Shown here one piece after another: positions 18,303 through 27,079 of a stretch of 64,000 nt of DNA. The DNA is taken from positions 1,798,001 through 1,862,000 of the forward strand of contig NZ_CP014137.1 in assembly GCF_002291445.1 (NCBI RefSeq), in the 5' to 3' direction. Position 1 is the first letter of the stretch. Every line of letters begins with the position of its first letter. The notes beneath the pieces were generated by a model. It had not been told where the DNA came from, searched no databases, and saw nothing but the letters and a program-made list of their open reading frames with translations. This DNA comes from Brenneria goodwinii (lineage in GTDB: Bacteria; Pseudomonadota; Gammaproteobacteria; Enterobacterales; Enterobacteriaceae). A program made the position numbers and the translations under genes.

Positions 18303-18306
18303 ACCG

Positions 18307-19320
18307 TTATGACGATAACTCTTGCGGATCAACCTTCAGGCAAGACACCGCATGTGAAAAACTGCCTTCCATCACGGGTCTGGTTTTTACGCATTCAGGG
18401 CCGACGATCGGACACCGGGTACAAAATACGCATCCCGAAGGAGGATTAATCGGCGAAGGCAGATCCCCCTCCAATAGCTGAATCTGCTTGTTCCTCTCTT
18501 TATCAGGATCGGGAATAGGCACTGCCGACATCAACGCCCGCGTGTAAGGATGCTGAGGGTTGCGATAGACCTGATCGTAGGTTCCCAGCTCCACCGCATG
18601 CCCCAGGTACATCACCAGAACCCGATCGGAAATGTGCTTCACCACCGATAAATCATGGGCGATAAAAATCAGCGACAGCTGCATTTCACGCTGCAATTGC
18701 CGTAGCAGATTCACCACCTGGGCCTGGATGGAAACATCCAGCGCAGAAACGGGTTCGTCGCAGATAACCAGTTTCGGTTCCAGGATCAGCGCCCGGGCAA
18801 TACCAATACGCTGGCATTGTCCGCCCGAAAACTCATGCGGATATCGGTTAATCAGATTGGGCAGCAAACCAACCTTCAGCATCATCGCTTTAACTTTATC
18901 CTTCACGTCTTGACGCGATAAATTGGGATAATAGGTTTTTAACGGTTCCGCGATGATTTCACCGATAGTCATTCGTGGATTAAGCGACGCCAGCGGATCC
19001 TGAAAAATCATCTGGATATCGCTGCGCGCCTTACGCCACGCGTCATCGCTCATGCCCAGTAAGTCACGCCCCAGCCAGGTAATATTGCCGCTGGTGGCTT
19101 TCACCAAACCGATAATGGCGCGGGCCAGCGTGGATTTGCCGCAGCCTGACTCGCCCACGACCCCCAGCGTTTCGCCTTCATATAAGCGCAGCGTAACGCC
19201 ATCAACGGCTTTCAGCGTTTTCGGCGGTTGCCAGAACCATTGTTTGTCATCTCTTACATCGAAGTGAACCTTCAGATCGACCACTTCCAGCAAGGCTGTC
19301 TTTTCCGTCGCCATACTCAT
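18307..19320 (-). CDS. oppF: Oligopeptide ABC transporter ATP-binding protein OppF
   Basis: One of two ATPases powering oligopeptide import. Walker A is GESGCGKST, the signature is FSGGQCQRIGIARAL, and Walker B is LVICDEPVSALD. The C-terminal oligopeptide-type extension has the cysteine cluster CVFCTRCPIVGPEC seen in family members that carry an Fe-S centre. The 337 residues are normal. The ATG overlaps the oppD stop (ATGA) and GGAGG lies just upstream, so the two ATPases are translationally coupled. Confidence 0.97.
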   Translation of the reverse strand: MSMATEKTALLEVVDLKVHFDVRDDKQWFWQPPKTLKAVDGVTLRLYEGETLGVVGESGCGKSTLARAIIGLVKATSGNITWLGRDLLGMSDDAWRKARSDIQMIFQDPLASLNPRMTIGEIIAEPLKTYYPNLSRQDVKDKVKAMMLKVGLLPNLINRYPHEFSGGQCQRIGIARALILEPKLVICDEPVSALDVSIQAQVVNLLRQLQREMQLSLIFIAHDLSVVKHISDRVLVMYLGHAVELGTYDQVYRNPQHPYTRALMSAVPIPDPDKERNKQIQLLEGDLPSPINPPSGCVFCTRCPIVGPECVKTRPVMEGSFSHAVSCLKVDPQELSS

Positions 19321-20312
19321 AACACCTCCTCGATCGTTCTAAAGCAGGCGCGCAGGCGACCGTGGCCAAAAGATGCCAAAGCGGGGGTTTCATGGCACAC
19401 ATCCATCGCATAAGGGCAGCGTGGCTGGAATGGGCACCCTTTCGGCAAACGCAGCAAATTAGGCGGATTACCCGGAATGGTCGCCAGCGTTTCATCCTCG
19501 GAGTCCAACCGCGGCACCGCATTGAGCAACCCGATAGAATAAGGATGGCTCGGATGATAAAACACATCGCGCGCCGAGCCGTACTCCATCGTCCGCCCGG
19601 CGTACATTACCAGCACCTTGTCGCAAATACCGGCCACAACGCCCAGGTCGTGGGTGATCATGATGATGGCGGTATTAAACTCACGTTTCAGCTCATTTAA
19701 TAACGTCATGATCTGCGCCTGCACCGTCACATCAAGCGCGGTGGTTGGCTCATCGGCAATCAACAATTTAGGGCGGCACAACAACGCCATGGCAATCATC
19801 ACGCGTTGGCGCATACCGCCGGAAAACTCATGAGGATACATTTTCATGCGTTTTCTCGCTTCCGGCATTTTTACAGCGTCAAGCATGCGGATCGACTCTT
19901 CAAAGGCCTCGCTTTTACTGAGCTGTTTATGCAGCATCAGCACTTCCATCAGCTGTTCGCCGACCCGCATATATGGATTGAGCGAGGTCATCGGATCCTG
20001 AAATATCATGGCGATCTCTTCCGCGCGCAGCTTATTTAACTGACGCTCGGGTAAATTGAGGATCTCCCGGCCATGAAATCGTGAAGAACCGCTGATGTAA
20101 CCATTACTGGCTAACAGCCCCATCAACGCAAACGCCGTTTGCGATTTTCCTGAGCCGGATTCGCCGACAATCCCCAGCGTTTCTCCGGCATTCAGGGTAA
20201 AGTTGAGATCGTTGACTGCGGTTACGTCGCCATCTTCAGTGCGGAACGTTACCCGTAAATCCCGAACGCTTAGCAGCGGTTCATTTTCTCCAGTTGAATC
20301 AAGCCTATTCAT
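19317..20312 (-). CDS. oppD: Oligopeptide ABC transporter ATP-binding protein OppD
   Basis: Partner ATPase of OppF. Walker A is GESGSGKSQ, the signature is FSGGMRQRVMIAMAL, Walker B is LLIADEPTTALD, and the C-terminal cysteine cluster is CPFQPRCPYAMDVC. At 331 residues it is close to the E. coli length. The start lies about 11 bases after the oppC stop and its end overlaps oppF by 4 bases. Confidence 0.97.
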   Translation of the reverse strand: MNRLDSTGENEPLLSVRDLRVTFRTEDGDVTAVNDLNFTLNAGETLGIVGESGSGKSQTAFALMGLLASNGYISGSSRFHGREILNLPERQLNKLRAEEIAMIFQDPMTSLNPYMRVGEQLMEVLMLHKQLSKSEAFEESIRMLDAVKMPEARKRMKMYPHEFSGGMRQRVMIAMALLCRPKLLIADEPTTALDVTVQAQIMTLLNELKREFNTAIIMITHDLGVVAGICDKVLVMYAGRTMEYGSARDVFYHPSHPYSIGLLNAVPRLDSEDETLATIPGNPPNLLRLPKGCPFQPRCPYAMDVCHETPALASFGHGRLRACFRTIEEVL

Positions 20313-20323
20313 GTTGCGATTCC

Positions 20324-21232
20324 TCAGCGATCTTTCGGGTCGAGGGCATCACGCAAGCCATCGCCGATAAAATTAAAACAAAACAGCGTCACGACCAGAA
20401 ACGCCGCGGGATAAAACAACAGCCAGGAAGACACTTCCATTGAGTTCGCGCCGTCATTCAGCAAGGCGCCCCAACTGCTTAGTGGTTCCTGGGTGCCTAA
20501 TCCCAGAAAGCTCAGGAACGATTCAAATAAAATCATACTCGGTACCAATAATGAGGCATACACCACAACCACCCCCAGGACATTCGGTACGATATGACGC
20601 AACACGATGCCACGGGTTGAAACACCGGAAACCAGCGCCGCCTCAATGAACTCCTTACGTTTCAGGCTTAGCGTCTGGCCGCGTACGATACGCGCCATAT
20701 CTAGCCAGGACACCATGCCGATCGCGACAAAGATCAGCAGCATGTTCTGCCCGAAAAATGTCACCAGCAAAATGACGAAAAACATGAACGGGAAAGAGTT
20801 GAGGATTTCCAGCAGGCGCATCATCACGGAGTCAACTTTTCCGCCAAGGTAGCCTGACAGCGCGCCATACAGCGTGCCGACAATCACGGCGACCAGTGCG
20901 GCGGCAATCCCGACCATCAGCGAAATCCGCCCGCCGATAGCCACGCGCACCAGCAGGTCGCGGCCTGATGAATCCGTACCAAAATAGTGTCCGGACGTCA
21001 TATCGGGCGCGGAAGACATCATGCCCCAATCCGTATCCGCATAATCGAAGGGAGACAGCCACGGCGCGACGATCACAAATAAGGTAATCAGGCCCAGAAC
21101 AAACAGGCTGGCCAGCGCCGCGCGGTTATGGATAAAACGCCGACGGGCGTCTTGCCACAGGCTGCGGCCTTCAACTTCCATTTTTTCGTTGAAATTATCC
21201 AACGCTTCAGTATTTTTTCGATGCCAAAACAT
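20324..21232 (-). CDS. oppC: Oligopeptide ABC transporter permease OppC
   Basis: An inner membrane permease of 302 residues that pairs with OppB to form the translocation path. A cytoplasmic N-terminus, six hydrophobic segments and the EAA loop (EAALVSGVSTRGIVLRHIVPN) that docks on the ATPase are visible. It starts 11 bases after oppB and is followed 11 bases later by oppD. Confidence 0.97.
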   Translation of the reverse strand: MFWHRKNTEALDNFNEKMEVEGRSLWQDARRRFIHNRAALASLFVLGLITLFVIVAPWLSPFDYADTDWGMMSSAPDMTSGHYFGTDSSGRDLLVRVAIGGRISLMVGIAAALVAVIVGTLYGALSGYLGGKVDSVMMRLLEILNSFPFMFFVILLVTFFGQNMLLIFVAIGMVSWLDMARIVRGQTLSLKRKEFIEAALVSGVSTRGIVLRHIVPNVLGVVVVYASLLVPSMILFESFLSFLGLGTQEPLSSWGALLNDGANSMEVSSWLLFYPAAFLVVTLFCFNFIGDGLRDALDPKDR

Positions 21233-21243
21233 AACGCCCCCGG

Positions 21244-22164
21244 TTAGTAGCGAATTTTCGGATCGATAACGGCGTATAGCACGTCAATTATCGCATTGAA
21301 AAGTATGGTTAATCCGCCAACCAGGATGGTCAGGCTAAGCACTAACGAGTAGTCACGATTCAGCGCCCCATTAACAAAAAGCTGCCCAATACCGGGTAAG
21401 CCGAAAATGGTCTCAATAACCATTGAACCGGTAATAATGCCGACAAAAGCCGGCCCCATATAAGACAGCACCGGCAATAGAGCCGGCTTTAAGGCATGAC
21501 GCAGAATAATGCGACGCAGCGGCAATCCTTTGGCGCGTGCGGTACGAATAAAGTTGGAATGCAGCACTTCAATCATCGATCCCCGGGTAATACGCGCAAT
21601 GCTGGCGATATAAGAGAGAGACAGGGCCACCATCGGCAGAAGCATATATTTGGGCGCCCCGCCGTTCCAGCCGCCGCCCGGCAGCCAGCGCAACGTAATG
21701 GCGAATATCAATACCAATAGCGGCGCCACGACAAAGCTGGGAATCACCACCCCGGTCATCGCAAACCCCATCACCGTATAGTCCCATTTGGTGTTTTGAT
21801 TCAGTGCGGCGATCATGCCGGCGCTCACGCCGAAAATCACGGCAAGCAGAAACGCCGCCGCCCCCAACTTGGCGGAAACCGGAAATGAAGAGGCGACCAA
21901 ATCATTTACGGAATAGTCTTTGTATTTGAATGAAGGACCAAAATCGCCCTGAACCAGTTGCCACAAATAGTTGCCATATTGCGTCAACATCGGGTCGTTA
22001 AGATGGTATTTAGCTTCGATATTGGCCATGACTTCAGGCGGAAGATTGCGTTCTCCGGTGAAAGGGCTGCCTGGTGCAAGGCGCATCATGAAGAATGAAA
22101 TAGTAATCAAAATAAACAGCGTCGGAATAGCTTCCAGACAGCGGCGAAATATGAATTTTAACAT
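21244..22164 (-). CDS. oppB: Oligopeptide ABC transporter permease OppB
   Basis: A 306-residue permease beginning MLKFIFRRCLEAIPTLFILITISFFMMRLAPGSPF, the standard OppB N-terminus, with the EAA-type loop RTARAKGLPLRRIILRHALKPA. It is separated from the oppA copies by a strong intercistronic hairpin, consistent with the lower permease expression relative to binding protein seen in such operons. Confidence 0.97.
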   Translation of the reverse strand: MLKFIFRRCLEAIPTLFILITISFFMMRLAPGSPFTGERNLPPEVMANIEAKYHLNDPMLTQYGNYLWQLVQGDFGPSFKYKDYSVNDLVASSFPVSAKLGAAAFLLAVIFGVSAGMIAALNQNTKWDYTVMGFAMTGVVIPSFVVAPLLVLIFAITLRWLPGGGWNGGAPKYMLLPMVALSLSYIASIARITRGSMIEVLHSNFIRTARAKGLPLRRIILRHALKPALLPVLSYMGPAFVGIITGSMVIETIFGLPGIGQLFVNGALNRDYSLVLSLTILVGGLTILFNAIIDVLYAVIDPKIRY

Positions 22165-22192
22165 TGCCCGTACCTATAAAACCTGCAAATTA

Positions 22193-22225
22193 AGAGCGGG
22201 CGGCGCTATCCGCGCCACCCGCTCT
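22193..22225 (-). terminator. Intercistronic hairpin between oppA and oppB
   Basis: AGAGCGGG (22193-22200) pairs with CCCGCTCT (22218-22225), extended inward by GGCGC/GCGCC with one mismatch. Only a partial T-run follows on the minus strand. It probably attenuates read-through into oppB or stabilises the upstream oppA message. Confidence 0.7.
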
Positions 22226-22229
22226 ATTA

Positions 22230-23859
22230 TCAGTGTTTGATGATATAAAGATCTTTCACGTAGACATTATCCATTGGATCTTTACCCGTTAAACCACCGA
22301 CGTAAGGCTTCACCAGCCGGGTGTTGGCATAGTAATAAATCGGAACGATAACCGCGTCTTTATCCAGTAACGCTTCGGCCTGTTGATAAACCGCCGCGCG
22401 TTCTTCTTCTGTATTGACCTGCAAAGATTTAGCAACCAGCGCGTCGAAATCGCTGCTCTTATAGTGGGAGGTGTTACTGCTACTGTCCGATAGCATGCTG
22501 TTGAAAAAGGTTGAAGGTTCATTGTAGTCGGCGCACCAGCCGGCTCGGGCGAGATCGAAAGAACCCTGATGACGGCTATCGAGGAAGGTTTTCCATTCCT
22601 GATTCTCCAGCTTCACATTAACGCCGATATTCTGTTTCCAGATTGACGCCGCCGCAATCGCCAGCTTTTTATGTAAATCGGAGGTGTTGTATAACAGACT
22701 GAAGGTCAGCGGCTTGTCCGCGCTATACCCCGCTTCCGCCAGCAGTTTTTTCGCTTCCGCATTGCGTTTTTCCTGCGACCAGCCAAACCATTCGGGCGTT
22801 TGCGCCTTAAACCCGTCAATATAAGGCGGCACAAAGCCATAAGCCGGAATATCCCCCTGATTTTTAACTTTATTGGTCAATATATCCTGACTTAGTCCCA
22901 GACGCAGCGCATCTCTCACCCGGACATCGGTAAACGGCGCTTTCTGATTATTAATTTCGTAATAGTAGGTGCACAAATAGGGGTTTACTTTTACTTCCTG
23001 CGGGATCTCTTTTTTTAACTTCTGAAACAGCTCTATTGGCAGTTGATTATAAGTCATATCAATTTCACCGCTGCGGTAGCGGTTAACATCGGTGACTTCG
23101 GATGAAATAGGTAAATAAGTGACCTGATTGATGACGGTTTTATCGTTATCCCAGTACTGCGGGTTGCGCTCCAGCACTCACAATCCAGTCTTTCAGCTTA
23201 TAAGCGCCGTTGCCGACCCAATTCTGCGGCTGCGTCCATTTTTCTCCGAACTGCTCCACCGCTTTTTTATATACCGGCGACATGGCCGGATAGATAGGCA
23301 GCTTGTAGAAATAAGGCACGGCCTCAGAGAGAGTGACTTCCAGGGTATGGTCGTCAATCGCTTTCACCCCCAGGGTTTCCGGCGATTTTTTACCCGTGAT
23401 AATGTCATCGATATTCAGTAAATGACCGTATTGCAGATAGCTGGCATAAGGAGAAGCGGTTTTCGGATCGGCCAGACGCTGCCAGCTATAGACAAAGTCC
23501 TGTGCGGTGACAGGGTCACCATTTGACCAACGGGCATTTTTCCGCAGATGGAAAGTCCACACTTTGAAATCTTTATTATCCCAGCTTTCGGCCACGCCGG
23601 GGGTAACCTGGCCGCTGGGATCGGAGATCACCAGCCCTTCATAGAGATCGTGCGCCACATTGCTTTCGGGTACGCCTTCGATTTTATGAGGATCCAATGA
23701 GGAAACTTCTGCGCCGTTATTGCGCACCAGTTCCTGCTTCGCCGCCAGTTCAACGCCTGCGGGCACAGTGGCGGCCCAGGTGGAAACGCCTGCCGTCATC
23801 CCCATAGCCGCAATAATGCCTGCGACCACCCTTTTTTTTGTTGTTGTAATGCCTGTCAT
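22230..23859 (-). pseudogene. oppA: Second oppA copy, disrupted by an 11-base deletion
   Basis: A periplasmic oligopeptide-binding protein gene in two frames. The N-terminal part (23859 down to 23146) has a good ribosome site (AGGAG 6 bases before ATG), a signal peptide ending WAA and 200-odd normal OppA residues up to GAYKLKDWIV, then reads out of frame and stops. The C-terminal part continues in another frame from LERNPQYWDN to IIKH. Compared with the intact neighbour, 12 bases between the conserved GTG and GTGCTGGAGCGC codons are reduced to one near 23176-23180, a loss of 11 bases. The two copies are very similar, so this is a tandem duplicate. A sequencing error of this type is possible but less likely than a real deletion. 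Confidence 0.85.
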
Positions 23860-23903
23860 TATTTTCTCCTGTGTTGTTTATCATGCCCATAGCAATAGGC
23901 GCA

Positions 23904-23934
23904 TTCTGCTGACCAACAATATTGACCAGCAGAA
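23904..23934 (-). repeat. Hairpin between the two oppA copies
   Basis: TTCTGCTG (23904-23911) pairs with CAGCAGAA (23927-23934) with partial pairing inside. It lies in the 90-base gap between the intact and the broken oppA and may end or process the first transcript. There is no clear T-tract. Confidence 0.45.
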
Positions 23935-23949
23935 ATTAGGGGTTATCAA

Positions 23950-25587
23950 TTAATGCTTGATGAGATAAAGATTTTTTACCCGGAGATTGTCCAGCGGATC
24001 CTTACCGGTGATCCCGCCGACATAAGGTTTTACCAAGCGAATATTTGAGTAGTAATAAATGGGGACAATAACCGCATCTTTATCCAGTTGCGCCTCGGCC
24101 TGTTGATAAAGCGTGGCGCGCTCATCATCCGTTTTGGCCTGTACCGCCTGCACCATCAGGCTATCGAATAGTGCGCTGTTATAGTGGGCGGTATTATTGC
24201 TGCTAGCGGAAAGCATGGTGTTCAGGAAGGAGGTCGGCTCGTTATAGTCGGCGCACCACCCTGCCCGTGCGACATCAAAATTGCCCTGATGACGGGTATC
24301 CAGATAGGTTTTCCATTCCTGATTCTCAAGTTTGACGTCAACGCCAAGGTTCTGTTTCCAGATAGAGGCCACCGCAATCGCCAGCTTTTTATGTAAATCC
24401 GATGAGTTGTACAGAAGACTGAACGTCAGCGGTTTGGCCGCCGTATAGCCGGCTTCCGCCAGCAGTTTTTTCGCCTCCGCGTTGCGTTTTTCCTGCGGCC
24501 AGGTAAACCACTCCGGCGTTTGCGCCTTAAATCCGTCAATAAAGGGAGGAACATAGCCATAGGCGGGAATATCCCCCTGATTTTTCACTTTATTGGTTAA
24601 TACATCCTGATCGATTCCCATACGCAGCGCGGTTCTTATCCGCACGTCGGTAAACGGCGCTTTCTGATTGTTGATTTCGTAATAGTAGGTGCATAAATAC
24701 GGGTTTACTTTTACTTCCTGCGGGATTTCTTTCTTTAATTTCTGGAATAACTCAATGGGCAATTTATTATTGGTAATGTCAATTTCCCCAGCCCGATAGC
24801 GATTAACATCCGTCACCTCGGAAGCAATCGGTAAGTAAGTGACCTGATTAATGACGGTTTTATCGTTATCCCAGTACTGGGGATTGCGCTCCAGCACAAT
24901 TTTTTCGTTGACCACCCACGCTTTCAGTTTATAGGCGCCATTCCCCACCCAATTATCCGGCTGCGTCCATTTTTCACCAAATTTATCCACAACATGCTTG
25001 TTCACCGGAGACATGGATGAGTGGATCAGCAGCTTGTAGAAATACGGCACCGCTTCACTGAGCGTTACCTCCAGCGTATGGTCATCCAGCGCTTTGACGC
25101 CGAGCGTATCCGGGTCTTTCTTGCCGGCAATGATGTCATCGATATTTAGTAAATGTCCGTACTGCAGATAGCTGGCATAAGGCGATACCGTTTTGGGATC
25201 GGCCAGACGTCGCCAGCTATAGACGAAATCCTGCGCGGTCACCGGTTCGCCATTTGACCAGCGCGCATTTTGGCGTAAATGAAAAGTCCATATTTTAAAA
25301 TCTTTGCTGTCCCAGCTCTCGGCCACGCCGGGAATCGGGTGGCCGTTCGAATCGGAAATCACTAGGCCTTCATAGAGATCGCGCGCCACGTTGGATTCCG
25401 GCACCCCTTCGATTTTGTTAGGATCCAGGGAAGAAACTTCAGCGCCGTTGTTGCGAACCAGAACCTGTTTTTCAGCGAGTTGAACACCGGCGGGAACCTC
25501 TGCCGCCCATACACTCGCGCATGGCGCGATCATCAACGTCGCGATGATAGCGGCGACAACGTTTTTTCTCGTTTTGATATTTTCCAC
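23950..25587 (-). CDS. oppA: Periplasmic oligopeptide-binding protein OppA
   Basis: An SBP family 5 lipid-free periplasmic receptor that binds 2-5 residue peptides and feeds OppBCDF. I chose a GTG start at 25587 because AGGAG lies 8 bases upstream; it gives 545 residues (E. coli 543) and a normal signal peptide, KNVVAAIIATLMIAPCASVWAA, cleaved before EVPAGV. An upstream ATG at 25635 would add 16 polar residues ahead of the signal. Motifs include VRNNGAEVSSLDPNKIEGVPE and TYYYEINNQKAPF. This is the functional copy of a tandem pair. Confidence 0.95.
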   Translation of the reverse strand: MENIKTRKNVVAAIIATLMIAPCASVWAAEVPAGVQLAEKQVLVRNNGAEVSSLDPNKIEGVPESNVARDLYEGLVISDSNGHPIPGVAESWDSKDFKIWTFHLRQNARWSNGEPVTAQDFVYSWRRLADPKTVSPYASYLQYGHLLNIDDIIAGKKDPDTLGVKALDDHTLEVTLSEAVPYFYKLLIHSSMSPVNKHVVDKFGEKWTQPDNWVGNGAYKLKAWVVNEKIVLERNPQYWDNDKTVINQVTYLPIASEVTDVNRYRAGEIDITNNKLPIELFQKLKKEIPQEVKVNPYLCTYYYEINNQKAPFTDVRIRTALRMGIDQDVLTNKVKNQGDIPAYGYVPPFIDGFKAQTPEWFTWPQEKRNAEAKKLLAEAGYTAAKPLTFSLLYNSSDLHKKLAIAVASIWKQNLGVDVKLENQEWKTYLDTRHQGNFDVARAGWCADYNEPTSFLNTMLSASSNNTAHYNSALFDSLMVQAVQAKTDDERATLYQQAEAQLDKDAVIVPIYYYSNIRLVKPYVGGITGKDPLDNLRVKNLYLIKH

Positions 25588-26252
25588 TGCTTCACTCCTG
25601 TTTTTTACCGTGACGTGCCGTGTCGTGCCATACACAGACAGCGGTTAACCATGCGTATGGACATAAGAATAAATGATAAGTAAATGCTGATTCCGGCACT
25701 TACATAATTAATAAATTTAACTTATGGAAAGTTCGCAATTAACGGCCTGTTATCGAAGCTAACAAAAGAGAATTCATTCGCCAATATATTTAAAATTAAT
25801 CCTGCATAATTTTTTGTAAACGTTAGAAACATCACTAAAAAACAAAGCTATACACCATTAACCAGTTGATTAATAATAGTATTATCTAAAAGCATTTAGA
25901 TGTGACGCAAGAAAATTTTAGTTAAAATAACGAGTTACCAACATAGTCATCGAAGCCTGCCTTTGTTTGTACAAAATAACAGCTATTTATATGCGTTACA
26001 TACTCAACGAATTAGTCAATAAAATGTTATTAATTTCACAAGCTAGCACACAATCAAAAGCGCAAGAAAGAGATCGCGGTCACGATTGGCATATAAAAAA
26101 GTCGACTAAAAATACGCTTAATAAATAAGCATTGTTTATGCGAAAAATAGAAAAGACGGGGAAGATGAAATTCACTGAGTTGTCAGTTTGTTGCAAAGGG
26201 ATAATTCATCGGGATATCTTAATTCCCGGAAAATTCAGCGCTGGCTAAAAGG
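25588..26252. other. AT-rich intergenic region upstream of oppA
   Basis: About 665 bases with no convincing gene. It is markedly AT-rich compared with its surroundings, a composition typical of H-NS-bound regulatory DNA, and must contain the oppA promoter and leader. I could not place a promoter with confidence. Confidence 0.5.
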
Positions 26253-26528
26253 TCATAATAAACCGGGAAAGAGCGCTTTCACGCCGGTCACAATAAACTC
26301 AATGCCCAGCGACATCAGCAATAATCCCATTATACGCGTGATAACGTTCATCCCGGTCTGACCAAGCACCCTGACCAACAGCGGCGCTGCCCGGAATTTG
26401 CGCCCTTCTACCGCCAGATAGTTAGTCATGCTGATGAACACGGGAAGAATGCCTATCGGATTAATCAATGCAAACAATCCAATAAAAAACTTGATATAGT
26501 CTGAAAAGCTCAATAGTGATTGGACCAC
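26253..26528 (-). pseudogene. ychE: ychE (MarC family) gene with a large internal in-frame deletion
   Basis: The 91-residue product starts with the normal YchE N-terminus (IKFFIGLFALINPIGILPVFISMTNY) and ends with the normal C-terminus (LVRVLGQTGMNVITRIMGLLL, then EFIVTGVKALFPGLL). YchE is normally about 215 residues with six membrane helices, so about 125 residues are missing between residues 45 and 46. Only the first helix and the last one or two remain, and MarC-type function is presumably lost. The position between oppA and adhE is that of intact ychE in E. coli. Confidence 0.85.
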
Positions 26529-27079
26529 ATTTCACCCCAAATGGGTTGCTGTTCGCACAAGCGCCCTGACGGCGCTAATGAAGTGTAATCAGACCTATTT
26601 ATCCATGCTCCTATGCAGGATTTTATTTCTCATTTTATTTGCCCAGTAGAATAAAAAAATCACCGTTCTTTGTTTGACAGCCACATGTAAAAGATGTAGG
26701 ACGCTTTGAAATTGATAATAGTTCTCAAAAACGATGATGCTGAATGGTGTCAGCATCAAAAAAACTAGATTAAGATCACAAAAAAGGCACCTATAAGCAG
26801 GTATGCTCTTAGACATCCGGTTGAACCGAGTGGAATCACCTTTGATTTAGCAAGTTCTCAAAATACTTTTGATGTGACGGCGTTAAAGTCTTAGGTGATA
26901 CGGCAGATAACCAATAGCATGACTGTAAGTGAGCTCTTTGAGTCAATTAGTGCAGTAACGGGTAACCAATAGATAAGCCTTAAGTTCCGCCATGCGGACG
27001 CAACATTCGCTCGTTTATCTATACTCTTCTACTTAGCTGACCATTGACTGAAAGAGTTTAACATTATCAGGAGAGCATT
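26529..27079. other. Regulatory region upstream of adhE
   Basis: About 550 bases between the divergent ychE remnant and adhE with no supported gene. The last 100 bases, ending ATCAGGAGAGCATT before the ATG, closely resemble the long E. coli adhE leader, which is controlled by Cra, NarL, Fis and RNase III processing. No individual operator could be assigned reliably. Confidence 0.5.
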
